From Progne subis subis (taxonomy: Eukaryota; Chordata; Aves; Passeriformes; Hirundinidae), in contig JAKJHU010001064.1 in NCBI GenBank assembly GCA_022316685.1, forward strand, positions 31,012-95,011: a stretch of 64,000 bases of DNA, written 5' to 3'. Within the stretch, counting starts at the first letter, position 1. Every line of letters starts with the position of its first letter. Below are positions 23,862-35,968 of the stretch, piece by piece. The notes under the pieces were generated by a model. That model was not told the origin of the DNA and did no database searches. It was given only the letters and a program-made list of their open reading frames with translations. The position numbers and the translations under genes are program-made.

Positions 23862-24248
23862 AGCTGCCCCTCAGGAGAAATGTCTTTTTAAGCTCTTCTT
23901 GATTGCCAGGATCTGCCTCTGTGACAGGAGTCCAGCCCAGCTCAGCAGCACAGACACAGCACAAGGACTTTAGTGACCCTCTCAGGGCTTCGGAGTTGTT
24001 TACATCAGTCTCAGTCCCTGTGAGTGTGTTCAAAAAACTTTTCAAGAACTCAGAATTAAGTTGGAACACTGAAGTTTCTTGAAGTTTTAATGGATCCCAC
24101 TGAGGGGCATGACTGAGAAAGTGTCCCCAGGTTCCAGGTAGAGCAGGACAATGCAGGCAGTGATGACAGGTGGGGACAAACAAGGCAAAGGTGTCTCTGA
24201 TGCTGAGCAAACCTGCAGGTGTTTCAGGAATGCAAATGGCCAAGGCCT
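23862..24248. repeat. R segment copy 1a (truncated)
   Basis: First part of a ~0.8-kb segment found four times in the window. It begins near CTCAGGAGAAATGT and includes CAGCAGCACAGACACAGCAC, and breaks at 24248 into satellite sequence. The antisense frame reads LKSFLNTLTGTETDVNN and CCVCAAELG, phrases kept in all four copies. Confidence 0.7.
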
Positions 24249-24600
24249 GAGCCAATTTTGGCCATGGACACCTCGACTTGAAAAGAGGTTTTTTTTCCAT
24301 GGGAAGAGAAGCATGGCTCCCCAGAGTTTTAAAGACAGATGAGAAGTGGCTCCCAAGAGGCCAAGGCCAGCCAGAGCTGTCTGTCCTGGCAGGTTTCATA
24401 TGGGAACAGTCCCTGGATATAATCAAATTTGGAGGTAGCATCCCAATTTTGGCCATGAACCCCTGGAGGAGGACAGTTCTTTCCTACAGAAGGGAAAGCA
24501 CGGAACTTCAGAGTTTCAGGGGCAGATGTGAAGCAGCCCTCAACATGTCAAGGTCATCTGGACCAGTCAGGAGGCCCCCAAGGCCCAGACAGACAGACCA
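24249..24600 (+). repeat. ~188-bp satellite, about two units
   Basis: Two diverged units, recognised by a (A/G)GAGTTT(T/C)A(A/G)...GACAGATGAGAAG-like phrase near 24328 and 24507 and by CCCAATTTTGGCCATG. Same orientation as the array at 48900-49760. Confidence 0.6.
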
Positions 24601-24639
24601 GTTCTGTGTTCTTGGATCCTTGGGACATGCAGCATCACA

Positions 24640-26470
24640 ATTTCCCTATGGTTCCATGAGGCTCCATAGTATCAGAATAGACCTTTGTTTCCAAGAGGTT
24701 CAGTGATATCAGAGTGGTCTTCTTGCTTCTGCAGTTGCACACTGGCCCCTCGCTTCCATGAGGCCTTGCAGTGTCCCAATGGTTTCCTTGGTTCTGTGAG
24801 GCCCTGTGGTGTCACAATGGCCCTGTGGTTCCATGGGGACTCAGAGTTCCACAATGGTCTCTCCAGTGGCTCGCAGAGTCACAATGGGCTCCTGGGTTCC
24901 ACAAGGCCCTGCAGAGCCCCTTGATTCAATGAGGCCTCAAAGTGCCACGATGGTCTCCAGGATTCCATGAGGCCTCACAGTATCACAAAGACACCTTGGT
25001 TCCCTGTTGAGGGTTAAGTTCTCCTGTAGAATTTTTCCCCCCCATGAGTTGCTAGATTTTTAAGTAGGGGTAGTTAAGCGGTGCTTAACCTGACAAAAGA
25101 AGTTGATCACTTGGTTTTGGGGAAGGGAGGAGGCTCCGGAGAGAGCTGGGGGGTGGCCTCACTTCTCTCAGCTTTCCCGGGGAGGACGGTCGGACTACGG
25201 GTAGCTGCCTGGAGTCCACAGCTAACGGAGGAGTTTGGTCCTGGGAATTCTATCGTCTGTTGGAGCGCCCAGGAATTCGGAGTTTCTTCGTTACCCTGCT
25301 GGATTTTGGGTCAGGCCGGGGTCCAGCCGCTGCGAGTTCTTCGGCACTGCCCACTTTGCCTGCCGGGGCACTCCCTGCCTGCCTGCTGAGGACAAATCCA
25401 TCACTTCCAGCTTGCAGCCATCAGCGACGGACTTTGCCACCGTTTGCCCTCAGGGTTCTTGGTTCTGTTTTACTGTTATTATAAGTGCTGTTGCTGTTTG
25501 TCTGTCCTGTTGTATTTACTAGTAAAGGACTGTTATTCCTTTTCCCTATAGCTCTGACCGAAAGTTTTTTTTTTTAATCTTCTAAATTATAATAACCCGG
25601 AGGCTTGCCTCTCCTTAGCAGACAACTGTCTTTTTCAAACCAAGACATTCCCTGAGGCCCTGAAGTGTGGAAAGGCCCCTTGATTCCATTTGGCTCCTCA
25701 CTGTTACGTGAGTTCTTAGTTCCATGGAGCCCTGTAGTATTGCAGTGGCCTCCATGGTTCCATGGTGCACACAGCGTCACAATGTTCCTTTGGATCTACA
25801 AGGCCCCAGAGTGTCACAATGGCCCCTTGCTGCCACGAGGCCGTGCAATGTCACAATGGTCTCATTGGTTCCACAAGGCCCTGCAGATTCACAGTGGCCC
25901 TTTGGTGTCACAAGGCCCCAGAGTGTCACAATAGTCTCAGCGGGTACCCCCAGTGCTTCACAATGTTCTCCTTGGTTCCACAGTCAGAATGTCCCCGTGG
26001 TCTCATGGAGTCCCACAGTGTCACTATGATCCCCTTGATTCCATGAGGCCCTGCTGTGCTACAATGACCCCTTGGTTATACAAGGCCCTGCAGTGCCTCA
26101 ATTGCCACTTGCTTCCAGTGGGTTCTGAAGTATCCTAATGGTCTCCATGCTTCCATGAGGTCCCACAATGTCACAATGGACTTTTGGTTCCATGAGCTTT
26201 CGTACTGCCAGCAACAGTCTCTTTGGTTCCACAGTGTCACCATGGACCCTCTGTTCCATGAGGTTCAGTGGTGTAACATGGACACTGTGATCCCATGAGG
26301 TTCTGCAGTGTCACAATGGACTCCTTGGTTCTGCAGCCCTGCTGTGTCACCATGGACCCGTAGTTCCATGAGGTTCCGTAGTGTCACCATGGTCCCTTTG
26401 GTTCCACAAGGCCTTGCTGTGCCACAATGGCCCCTTGGTTCCATGAGGTTCTGTACTGTACACAGATTCT
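24640..26470 (+). repeat. ~38-bp minisatellite array, forward, split by a solo LTR
   Basis: Dozens of diverged units of about 36-40 bp on the pattern TTGGTTCCATGAGGCCCTGC then AGTGTCACAATGGCC. The array is interrupted by the LTR at 25005-25647. Open frames within it are repeat artefacts. Confidence 0.85.
25005..25647 (+). mobile_element. Solo LTR (643 bp) with TTCCC target-site duplication
   Basis: Starts TGTTGAGGGTTAAGTTCTCC and ends CAAACCAAGACA. It is flanked on both sides by TTCCC, a clean 5-bp target-site duplication. The matching place in X2 (about 50395) has uninterrupted minisatellite, so the insertion came after the X duplication or was lost from X2. A 790-bp relative lies at 43417-44206. 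Orientation is given by the TG-first strand and by comparison with that relative. Confidence 0.85.
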
Positions 26471-27863
26471 CCTTGGTGTGGGAGGACAGATTGTAAAGAG
26501 AATAGAGAGAGTGCTGAAGGCAATCTCACCCCTGATAAATTGCAGCTGTACTAATTCCCAAGAGTGGGAACAGCCTTGCCCTTAATAGATCCCAGCTATG
26601 TCCAAAGAAAATGAGTGTTATAACACATTGTCTTGACTGGTCAAGCGTCAGATGGAGGCTGTAGGCTGTGCTGTGAGAAGCAGGGTCAAGAAGGCTTGTG
26701 AGGGACAGAGAGGGTCTGGTGCTCATGCAAGGGACAGGAAAGAGTTAGCCAGTCCTGCAGGAGGAAGAGAGAAGGAGCCAGAAGGCTGTGTGAAGCTGTC
26801 TGTGGGTAGGCTACAGAGAGAAGGGTATAAGAGCTTTTAGATAATAAGAGACTGACACCTGTGTCAGTCATGACTCCACTGTCAACTGGTGTCCCCTATG
26901 AGGACTGGGCAACAATGAATGGTGACCCTGACATGATCCTGGCAGATGACTACAGACCAGTGAGACAGTGGAGCCCAGCTGAACTGAGCCAGGTGGATCA
27001 AGAGCCTGAAGATCAGAGCAGGTGAAGAGAGTCTTAGAGCAAAATAGGGAGACCTGAGAGACTAAAAATCCAGATGAATTGCAGCCAGGTGGAGCTGAGA
27101 GCTTGAAAGCAATGTAGGCAGAACTGAAAGCCCCAGAGTCTGAATAACTTATGAGACACTGACCCCAAGGTATGGCCGCAGTTTGTGGGATACTGGGGCG
27201 GCACATGCTAGTGTTCATGGCAGCAATGCGTAGCTAGAAGTGGCAGCAGAGCTTTGAGAAGGTGGAGTCACAGCTGCACAAAAGGAATGTTAGAAAAGCT
27301 TGGAGTGACCAACTAACAGGAAAAAAAAAAAAAAAAAAAAAAGATGTGACCAAACTCAAAGAGAAAAAACATCATGAAAATGAGTTTGGAACTGTAAGAG
27401 GGAAAGTGTTGAAAAGAACTATACAGGAAGGAGAGTATCAGCAAGCAGTGATGTTGCTTCAGCCAACAGAAGAACTGAAATTGCAGAAGACAAAAGCTAC
27501 AAAAACTGAAAAGGGAGCAAGAGAATTTACTAAAGCAGCAGTGGGACCTAGAGACAGATTAGTTTTGTTATTCAGTTCAATGTGTTTGTTTGCTGGTGAA
27601 ACATAAATATTTTATTCAAAAGTTAATATTCCATAGGCATAAATTCAATAGGCATAGATATCAGTAGGCATAATGACAAAAGCTAATATTCCATGTAAGA
27701 GAATGATGTTCTATACTGTTAAGAACAAAACTAAACCAAAACAAACAAAGAAGAGAGAGTTAACAATTACTGAGAAAGGAACAGAAAAGGTAGTTCGGCC
27801 ACTGTAAACTTTCACTCTGAGTCTACATTTCAAATAACACAGGGGCCCCATCTGAATGAGAAT
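26471..27863 (+). mobile_element. LTR/ERV-like non-coding segment, copy in X1
   Basis: Shared with 51246-52659. It has a TATA-like GGGTATAAGAGC at about 26823, followed about 30-60 bases later by a TGACACCTGTGTCAGTCATG motif and a leader-like stretch, then an A23 tract (about 27321-27343) and a Lys/Glu-rich frame. This resembles the LTR and 5' part of an endogenous retrovirus, but I could not find terminal repeats, a primer-binding site or any recognisable gag motif. The Lys-rich frame (27262-27606) is not conserved as a frame in the X2 copy. Confidence 0.35.
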
Positions 27864-28650
27864 TTCTCCTCAGGAGAAATGTGTTTTTGTAACTTTTCTT
27901 GGTTGCCAGGAGCTTGGCCCAGCTCAGCAGCACAGACACGGCACAAGGACTTTAATGACCCTCTCATGGATTTGGTGTTGTTTACATTCAACTTTGTCCC
28001 TGAGAGTTCAAAAAACTTCTCAAGAACTCAAAGTTAAATTAAAACGTTGAAGTTTCCTAAAGTTTTAATGGGTCCCAGAGAGCAACCCAACTGAGGGAAG
28101 TTTCCCCAGGTTCCAGGTAGAGCAGAACACTGCAGGCAGTGATGACAGGTGGGGACAAACAAGGCAAAGGTGTCTCTGATGCTGAGCAAACCTGCAGGTG
28201 TTTCAGGAATGCAAAGGGCCAAGGCCTGAGCCCCAGCCCCTGCCAAGGCAGATCCTGTCCCTCCCTCAGTGCTCAGGGCTCTTCCCAGGACACTGGGATG
28301 TGGGGATGTGCAATGCCAAGGGCAGCACCATGGGGCGGCCCCTGCCAGGCTGCTGAGCAGGGACAAGGAGGCAATGAGGCCCCAGGCCTGCCAGGGTCAC
28401 TTGTCTCCTGCTCATGGCTCAGGCCCAGGGCCAGCAGCCATGGCCCAAGTGCTGCAGGAGTTGGCTGTGTCAGGGCCTTTCAGCTGCTGCCCATGCCTGT
28501 GCCCTCTCCAGCCCAGGCTGTCCTACGGTGTCCATGCCCTGCGCCTCTGTCCCTGCAGGCTGTCGTCATCCCCCGGCTGCCCCAGCTCGCTGGCCCCTTC
28601 CTTTGCTGACAGCTCTGTGTCCTGCCTGCCTCTGCCTGGCCACACAAAGC
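27864..28650. repeat. R segment copy 1b
   Basis: Full ~0.8-kb R segment, closely matching 47806-48610 and 52660-53430. The first half is AT-rich with the CAGCAGCACAGACACGGCAC phrase. The second half is GC-rich and gives a 156-codon frame (28139-28609) that is largely kept at 52935-53405 but broken at 48159. Confidence 0.75.
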
Positions 28651-29039
28651 CTTGGGCTTGATACCCAAAGGGTTCATTCCATTTTCCCCCTGCCTGTGAA
28701 GTTTTAGCACAGGAACAAGGCATGCAGTGCCTGCTTTCTCAGCAAGGATGGTTGAAAGACAAGAAGACATCTGGCTCAAGAGTGCAGTGATGGAAAAAAC
28801 AAGGACTGCATCTGGGAATTAGGCACGGGTTTTATGGAAATGGCTACACTGAAGTACGCATTTAGTGACTGTATATAAGCAACTCACTGGTAGAATTACA
28901 TGTCCATGTAAGGTTAGGAGTTATCCCTCTCTAGACCTCCTGAATAAATTATACCCTCTTATATAGTAAATTAGTGTTAAAGAATCTTATTCTGGTATTT
29001 CTGAGAGTTGGTGATGGCACAGCCTGCACCAAACCAAGG
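28651..29039. other. Spacer after R segment
   Basis: AT-rich, matched by 53431-53810 in X2. No gene seen. Confidence 0.5.
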
Positions 29040-29960
29040 ACTCTACTATGACACTGTGGAAACTCATGGAACAAAGAGTCTATTTTGAAACAGTGGAACC
29101 CCATGGAACCCAAATCCATTTTGGCACATTGGAACCACATTGAAGCAATGGTCCATTGTGATGCTGTGGCTCCAAGCAGACCCGTGTGACACAGAAAAAC
29201 GTCTTGGAACCAAGGAGCCATTTCTGTCACAGTAAGGCCTCGTGGAACCATGGGTCTGTTGTGCCACCGCAGAACCTCAGAGATCCAAGGTGATCATGGT
29301 ATAGAACGGAACCTCCTGGAAGCAAGGGTGCGTTGTTAAACTGTGTGGCCTCATGGAGCCAAGAGGACCACAGTGACATTGCAGGGCCTCATGGAGCAAT
29401 GGAGACTTTTCTGACACTTTGGGACCCACTGGAACCAAGGGGCCATTATAGCATGGCAGGACCTCATGAAATCAAGGGGGCTACAGTGAACAGTGTGGGT
29501 GTCCATGGGATGAAGGGTCCATTCTGACACCGTGGAACCAAGAATACCATTGTGACACCATGGAGTCTGGCAGACGAAGGGGCAGTTGTCACACTGTGTG
29601 GAACCACTGAACCAAGGAGTCCATTGTGACTCTACAGGGCGCCATGGAACAGTGCAGGACCCCATGGAACCAAATGTTCATTGTGACATTGCGTGGCCTC
29701 ATGGAATTCTGGAGGCCATGATGACACTTTGAGGCTTGACACTTGTTGAACCAAGGGGCACTGCAGGGCCTCATGGAACCAAGGAGACGCTTCTGACATT
29801 GTGAGTCCCCAGGGAACCAAGGGTCCATTGTGATACTGTGGTACCAAGGAGACCCCTGTGACACTGCAAGGCCTCATGGAAGTAAGGGACCATTGTGACA
29901 CTTCAGGGCCCCATGGAAACAAGGGACCAGTGTCACACTATGATGCCCCATGAATCTAAG
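29040..29960 (-). repeat. ~38-bp minisatellite array, reverse
   Basis: Same family as 24640-26470 but inverted: units read CATGGAACCAAGGGGCCATT then GTGACACTGCAGGGCCT. With the forward array it brackets the middle of block X1. Confidence 0.85.
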
Positions 29961-31540
29961 GGAAGAGGGAACAGGTCTGGTTGGCTTGGCCTGACTGCTC
30001 CAACTGACCTCAGCATATTGAGGGTCTCTTCTCACGTTCCCCTCAAACACTGGGGCTCTGAGCTTTCATTCAAATGCAAAACAACTTTCCTTCTCACTCA
30101 AGCTCACTCATCCATGGCCAATATGGGATTCCTACTCCAAATTTCCTAATATTCAGGGATTGCTCCCAGACAAAAGTTGCCATTACCAACATCTGACTGA
30201 CCCTATCTTCCTGAGAGCTGGCTCTCACCTGCCTTCAAACACTGAGGCTCTGTGCTTTCCTTCCTATGGAAAAGAACTGTTCCTCCTGCACAGGCACCCA
30301 TGGCCAAAATTGGTACATCTCCTCAAAAATTCCTATAGGTAAGGATTTCTCCCAGACAAAAGCTGCCAGCACAGACAGCTCTGGCTGGTCTTGGCCCCTG
30401 GTGGTTGCCTCTAATTTGACTTGATTCACTGGGGCTCTGCCCTTTCCTTCCTATGGAAAAGAACATCTCCAGGTGCCCATTTGGGATTTCACCTTCAAAA
30501 CTCCTATATCCAAAGATTGCTCCTTGATGAAACCTGACATTACACACAGCTATGGTTGGCCTTGGTCTCCTGGGAGCCAGCTCTCACCTGCCTTCCAAAC
30601 ACTGGGCCTCTCTGCTTTCCTTTCTATGGAAAAGAATGGGCCTTCTCCTCCAGGCAAAAAGGGTTGAAATTGGGATTGAACATTCAACATTTCGAAAATG
30701 AAAGGGTTGCTCCCAGAAAAACCTGCCAGGACAGACAGGTCTGGCTGGCCTTGGCTTCTGGTGGCTGCAGTTCATCAGCCCCAGAAACACTGGAGCTCTG
30801 TAGTTTCCTTCCTGTGGAGACCATGGTGACATTGTGGAGCCCCATGGATCCATGGACATGATTCTGACATTTTGAGGCCTTCTGAAATGACAGGGCCATT
30901 GTTGCACTGTGGAGATGCTGTGAATTCCAGGTACCATTGTGATATAGCAGGTTACCATGGATCCCAGTGGCCACTGTGACACTGCGGGGCCTCATGGAAC
31001 CAAGGGGAGCATTGTGTGGAGCAGCAGGGCTTTGTGGAACCAAGAGGCCATTGTTGCTGTACAGGGCCTGGTGGAACCAAAGGGTCACTGTGATCCTGCA
31101 GGGCACCGTGGGTCCATGGAGAGGCATTGCAAGGCCCCATGGAATCATGGAGACCATGGTGACACTGCAGGGCCCCACAGAACCAAAGGGCCATTGTGAC
31201 CCTGCAGGGCCTCATGGAAGCAAGGGGCCATTGTGACACCTCAGAAGCAAGGAGAGAACATTGTGACACTACAGGGCCTCATGGAACCAAGGGGAGATGG
31301 AACAAATCTGTGTAGTTTGGCCTCCCAGGGGTCACCTGACAGGTCCAGCTGATCTTGGAATGCTGAAGGCTGCCTCTCATCAGCCTCTGGAGCACTGGGG
31401 CTCTGTGCATTCCTTCCTATGGAAAAGAACCAACCGTTTATCCAGGTGCCCACAGTTAAAATTAGTACTCTCCCTGAATTTTTCTATGAAAGGGTTCTTG
31501 CAGACAAAAGCTGCCAGGACAGAGAGCTCTGGCTGGCCTT
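29961..31540 (-). repeat. ~188-bp satellite array with an inset of the ~38-bp array
   Basis: Units are marked by ACTGGGGCTCTG-like phrases at 30049, 30241, 30428, 30601, 30789 and 31394 (spacings 192, 187, 173 and 188 bp, then a gap). Each carries CTTTCCTTCCTATGGAAAAG and a CCAGACAAAAGCTGCCAG-like phrase. The gap (about 30820-31290) is filled by reverse ~38-bp units. The orientation is opposite to 48900-49760. Confidence 0.8.
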
Positions 31541-32502
31541 GGCTTCTGGTGATCACCTCTCATCTCAAGGAAGCCCTGAGGAAACTATGTGAAGAGGTTT
31601 GACTATAGCAACATCAGTGAGTCTCTCATCCTCTGAAAAACTCAGAAAAACTCAGATATGCTGCTGATCATATGTGCCTTTTTTTTTTTTTTTTTCTCAT
31701 TGCGTATTATACATTAAATACTATTTTCAGCTAAAAATATTCTTCTTATCACTCTACCAGTGTTATCTGATACAAAACACCTCCTCTTACATATGGATCC
31801 AGGTCACCTGTATAAGCAAACACAATAAGGAATCCACCAGGAATGATTTCTCCCTGCTCCCATCTGTCCCATCTCCTCTGGAGCTGGAGGTGCAGCCCCA
31901 GCCCTTGGGAGGGCTCCAGGGGTCACAAGCTCAGCTCCCACACAGAGAACTTGCAGACCCTGGGGTGCCCCTTTCAGACTCGGTGCCCAGAGCCTTTCTG
32001 TAACTTTCCCCCTGGAGGTGCTGCTTCCCTGCAGCCCCGGCCATGGACAGCAGCAGACCCTGGTGTGTCCCAGCAGCAGTGCCAGCTCAGGGCCCTGTGG
32101 GGAGCAGGGGCTGGGGCAGCAGGACAAACCAGCCCGGCCGGCCAGGACCTGCTCAGCTGGGGAAAGGGATGTCCAGGGAGAAGAGCAAGAGAATGTTTCT
32201 GTGCCTGCAGGGAGGAGTGCAGAGGGAGCTGCTGCTGCAGGCACCAGCTCTGGCCAGGCCCCTCTCTCCCCTTCCCAGAGCTGCTGTGCTGGCCTGGGGA
32301 CAGGGGCTGGCACTGAGTGGGCAGAGGCAGCCTGTGCTGGGCATCTCCTGGGGCCAGGAGCAGGAGTCCTGCACTGTCACTGAGCTCTACTTCCCCTGCC
32401 ATGGGGAGCTCCAGCCCTGGGGCTGATGTGGAGGCTGACCTCCCTCTCTGCCCCTCAGCCGCTGCTGAGCCCTTCAAGGGGGCCAGGGCTGTGGGGTGAG
32501 TG
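31541..32502. other. Spacer, no gene recognised
   Basis: Starts with a T18-19 tract (about 31679-31697) in AT-rich DNA, then a GC-rich stretch to the ERV border. Overlapping frames on both strands (31804-32510) look compositional. It abuts the 3' LTR of the ERV directly. Confidence 0.5.
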
Positions 32503-33154
32503 TGGAGCACAGAATATGGACTTCACAATTAGAAAATTCTATAGCAGGTATGTTTCATTTCCAGCTGGGACACACACTGGGGGATATTTCCTCCAAACTG
32601 TGTGTGTTCCAGTGACTTTCACTCACTTACTTATCTTTTGAAGTATTACATATGCATTAAATTTAACAACACGGCCATACATATTCATTACCTAGCTCCA
32701 CCTAGCCCTGCTTCATATTGCAATTAGCCAGAACATCTTTCTGCAGCTGCAGAGCCCCCATTGGTGGTCATGGGCCAGGGTCTTCTGATGAAGTAAATTG
32801 TCTTCCTTCTGATGTCCTCTTCTTGATCCCTCCTTCTAGGCAGGCACAGGAAGGATTTGGCTAGTTCCCAGGTCGGTTTGCCCTGGACAAACCATGAGCC
32901 TGGTTCTTGCTGGATCCCAAGCCACAAAGTTCTGCTTTATCAATTTTTGGCAAATACCTAGGTCCAGCTTTTTTGAAGTTTGAACATTATACATTTTACC
33001 TATATGACTTCTACCTAGTAACTATCTAGCAACCAAGCCTAATAGCTAATCAACTATGTGTTCTCAGTACAAGCTGTTTATTTGCTTCTACAAAATCACC
33101 AAAAGCTGCTTCTAAAATCCTCTATTTTCATATCCATAAACATCCCCCATATCA
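32503..33154 (-). mobile_element. ERV-A 3' LTR
   Basis: About 652 bp, aligned along its whole length with 39964-40622 and 59362-60016. On the minus strand it begins TGATATGGGG(G)ATG and ends near TGTGCTCCA. It carries several small differences from the 5' LTR, so the provirus is not recent. Confidence 0.85.
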
Positions 33155-33175
33155 AATTCCCTCATTTTCTTTCTA
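33155..33175 (-). other. Polypurine tract of ERV-A
   Basis: Minus strand AGAAAGAAAATGAGGGAATT lies directly before the TG of the 3' LTR, the expected place of the plus-strand primer in a retrovirus. Confidence 0.7.
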
Positions 33176-34385
33176 AATATTGCAAATTCTTTTGTTTCTT
33201 ACAATACTTATCATATATTCTATGACCATCCCTAACTGATTAATTAAACCATACAATAAACCTAATGGCAATCCTTCTTAATAATTCCAAGTTCCAAAAA
33301 GGCATAACCAAAACCAAACCAAAAGTTTAGCTCACTAAAATTAATAAAACTACTATAAAATGACATAGTTTATGTAAGAGCCTTGTTGCAGTAAACCATC
33401 CAAAAAGCACATTCCAGCAGTGATGAGATGTGTCTTTCTGTATTCTCCTAAACACTTATTTTATAGTTTTTGCATAATGGTGTATTGTAATCAGGGTTCT
33501 TCAGCTAAGGCCAAATTCATCCCTATGGGCACAGACAATACGTCTTATTCCCCTCACATATAAACCCCGGTTGTTTTCTTGTGGTGCATCACTTTACATT
33601 AATAAAACAAAGGTAGTCACTACACTTGTTACAGGGTCATAAGTGAAATTAACCAAAACCCACCAAATTGAAGTTTCCTCTCTAGGTCAAATGATTTTTC
33701 AAATTTCAGTGGGAAAGGTGCCTTCTCTTCTTTCTCTAATAATTTAGGGAGACATTTCCTGCATCTACAACTGCGCTTGAATGGAACCGAGAGCTAAAAA
33801 CGTTTCCAAGTGGCTGTTCCCAAAGCATTTGCTAACAGTTTATGGTCTTGCTCTTCGATGTCCTGTCATTCTGGTAATATTTTAAACAGTTTCCAGTGGG
33901 TAGTGCCTAAAGGTTACTGTAACTTAACTATGTCATTTACAGTTGCAGCCAATCTATTCATTAATACTTTTGAATCCAGTGTGTTCAAACCCCCAGTCCT
34001 GTTCCCAGCATTCCTGTGAAATCTCTTTTCTGCTTGAATGTGTAAGGTGCACGCTTCTGTAGTGGAAGCGCCTACCTGCCTTGCCATCTGTGCTCACTTC
34101 AGGGCCCATTCTGAACTGAGCAATAGCCTTGGCTTCCTGTCATTTTTAATAGCACCTGGTCCTATCTTGGTGACTAAAGGGTTGGACAAGTGTATTTGGA
34201 GGTGTGGTGGTGCTTTCTAATGTTTGTGTTGGAGTTGTCCTGCTTCTGAGGACAACTGTCCTATCAATCTGCGGGTTTGACATTGGTTGGAACTATGATC
34301 ATAAAAGCCAGTGTTCTTGACCACAATGTACTCATTTTGCTCGGGTTACTTTTAGTTTCAGTTCATTATCACCCAGTGTTGCTTT
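33176..34385 (-). pseudogene. ERV-A env remnant (transmembrane subunit region)
   Basis: Between integrase and the polypurine tract the minus strand holds decayed envelope sequence. At about 33860-34010 one frame reads GTGLGGLNTLDSKVLMNRLA followed by AATVNDIVKLQ, resembling the fusion-peptide-proximal and heptad region of a retroviral transmembrane protein. It is broken by stops, and the surface subunit and the immunosuppressive/CX6CC region cannot be traced as one frame. It has no coding capacity. About 33176-33700 is AT-rich and uninformative. Confidence 0.55.
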
Positions 34386-35470
34386 TCAAGGAGTCTCTGG
34401 AGCCTTCTTTACTTGAGTGTGATGGATCCAAGTACTCTGTTCCTTGATCTTAATCACGGTGAATGTGGTGAGAAGCACCTGGAATGGTCTCTCCCATTGT
34501 GGTTTCAGGGTCTTCTCTGGATGAGATTTAACATACACATAATCTCCAGGCTGTATGTCACGCACTGGCCCACCCAACCCTCTGCTTTGAGTTCTACCCA
34601 CATGTTTTTCAATGTTTCTGAGCTGCTCACTCAAGGCCACCATGAAGGTGGTCAGTGTTTCCTCCCCAATCTGGGAGCATATTCCTTTCTGTACCCTATA
34701 TGGTCTTCCACAAAGCATTTCAAAAGGACTGAACTTTTCCTTTTTTCTGGGTTTAGTCCAAATTCTCAGCAATGCCAGTGGGAAAGATTGAGGCCAGGAT
34801 AAATAATACTTAGCTACACTATTTTTGAAATAAAATGCAGTCCTCTCTCTGAGGATACTGTTACCTCTCAGGCTTTAGCTGTCCTTGTGGGGAAAGCTTC
34901 TTTGCACCCTGAAGAGGTATCAGTTAGTACCAAAAAATATTGATACCCTGCTTTTCTTGGAAGTTCTGAAAAGTCAATTTTTCACTGCCTCCCAGGCCCA
35001 TGACCTTTTCCAATTTGCACAAGTTTTGGATTGGGGGTGTTATTTGGTTTAGTCTGGAGGCAAAAATCACATTGTCGAGTCACTTGGGCAATGGTAATCT
35101 TTTCAGTTAAATAGTTATGCAGGGCATCAATTCCCCAATGTGTTTTCTTATGTTCCTCCCTTGCTGGTGACCATAGTAAATGGGAGGGGATAGCTAGCTT
35201 CCCTTCTGCTGTTACAGCCCGTCCCTCCTGGTTATATGTTCTCTCTTGGCTGTTAATTAGTTTTCTGTCTTCTTTATTATATGTTGCCTTACCTTTGGGG
35301 GAAATCCAACCGTCTGGAATCAAGGCTCCTTCTACTGTTATCTCACCTTTTGCTGCTTCTTTTGCCTCTCTGTCTGCTAGCTCATTTCCTTTCTCCAATT
35401 CTGACCTCACCTTCTGGTGTGCCTTAATGTGCATGATTGCCACCTTCTCAGGCATCTGGACTGCTTCCAA
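34386..35470 (-). pseudogene. ERV-A integrase remnant
   Basis: The N-terminal zinc-binding HHCC part is visible at 34982-35470 (HKKTH, then CDFC about 30 residues on). The C-terminal DNA-binding part is at 34386-34772 (FSPFEMLCGRPY, then PGDYVYVKSHPEKTLKPQWE and TWIHHTQVKKAP, gammaretroviral in style). Between them only about 210 bp remain where a catalytic core of some 150 residues belongs. The first catalytic-Asp motif (LTDT) can be seen, but the rest of the D,D-35-E region is cut out or shifted. The 162-codon upstream frame begins in the RNase H tail (IKAHQKVRSELEKGNELAD). Non-functional. Confidence 0.8.
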
Positions 35471-35968
35471 TAGTCACATTATCTCTTGTGCATGTGTGAT
35501 GTTCTTCCCCTGCAAATTCAACAGTTCTTTTCGTTTACTGGGCTCCATGTGCATGTACAAGCCCAAATGCATATCTTGAGTCTATACAGATGTTTATTCT
35601 CTTTTTCTTTGCTAATTCCAAGGCACGGGTTAAAACAATTATCTTGGCCTTTTGTGCAGAGCTACCTGCTGCTAAGGGTCCAAATTCAAAAGCCTTTCTG
35701 CCGGTGGTAACAGCATACCCAGCATGTCGCTTTCCACTAACAACGTAAATAACTGCTCCCATCAGTGACCCAGGTTTCTGCATCATCCAAAGGGGTGTCC
35801 TTCAAATCTGGGCAGCTAGAGCAAGTGGCTTTGATAGTCTGCAGGCAGTCATGATGTACCGGCTCCCCTTGATTTCCGCTGAGAAAAGAGGTCGAGTTGA
35901 CAATGTTAGTCACAACTATCTCTGCATTGTCTTGCTCTATCATGATAGCTTGGTATTTCAGGAACTGC
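35471..35968 (-). pseudogene. ERV-A RNase H remnant
   Basis: Two overlapping frames hold the domain. One (35737-35943) ends in AETWVTDGSSYL, with the first active-site Asp. The other (35535-35786) carries SGKRHAGYAVTT, a TRALELA helix with a Thr-Arg where the catalytic Glu is expected nearby, and CIDSRYAFG with the second Asp. The frames overlap with a shift at about 35740-35786, so the domain is broken. Confidence 0.75.

Larger units (their letters stand above)
20800..29960 (+). repeat. Segmental duplication X1 (direct copy of X2)
   Basis: This block aligns in the same orientation with about 44600-54390. The offset is about 23.94 kb from the receptor gene to about 24.25 kb, rises to about 25.2-25.5 kb where X1 lacks about 1.2 kb of X2 and a 291-bp LTR, and falls to about 24.8 kb after the 643-bp LTR unique to X1. 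Order in the block: receptor gene, GC-rich spacer, R segment, ~188-bp satellite, ~38-bp array, LTR-like segment, second R segment, ~38-bp array in the opposite orientation. Confidence 0.85.

Noticed and set aside
27262..27606. Lys/Glu-rich protein after a poly-A tract
   Set aside because: The Lys run is just the A23 tract, and the duplicate at 52.1 kb does not keep the frame.
28139..28609. A 156-codon frame repeated in the R segments as a real gene family
   Set aside because: It is kept in 1b and 2b but broken in 2a by a small indel, with no recognisable domain; listed only as part of the repeat.
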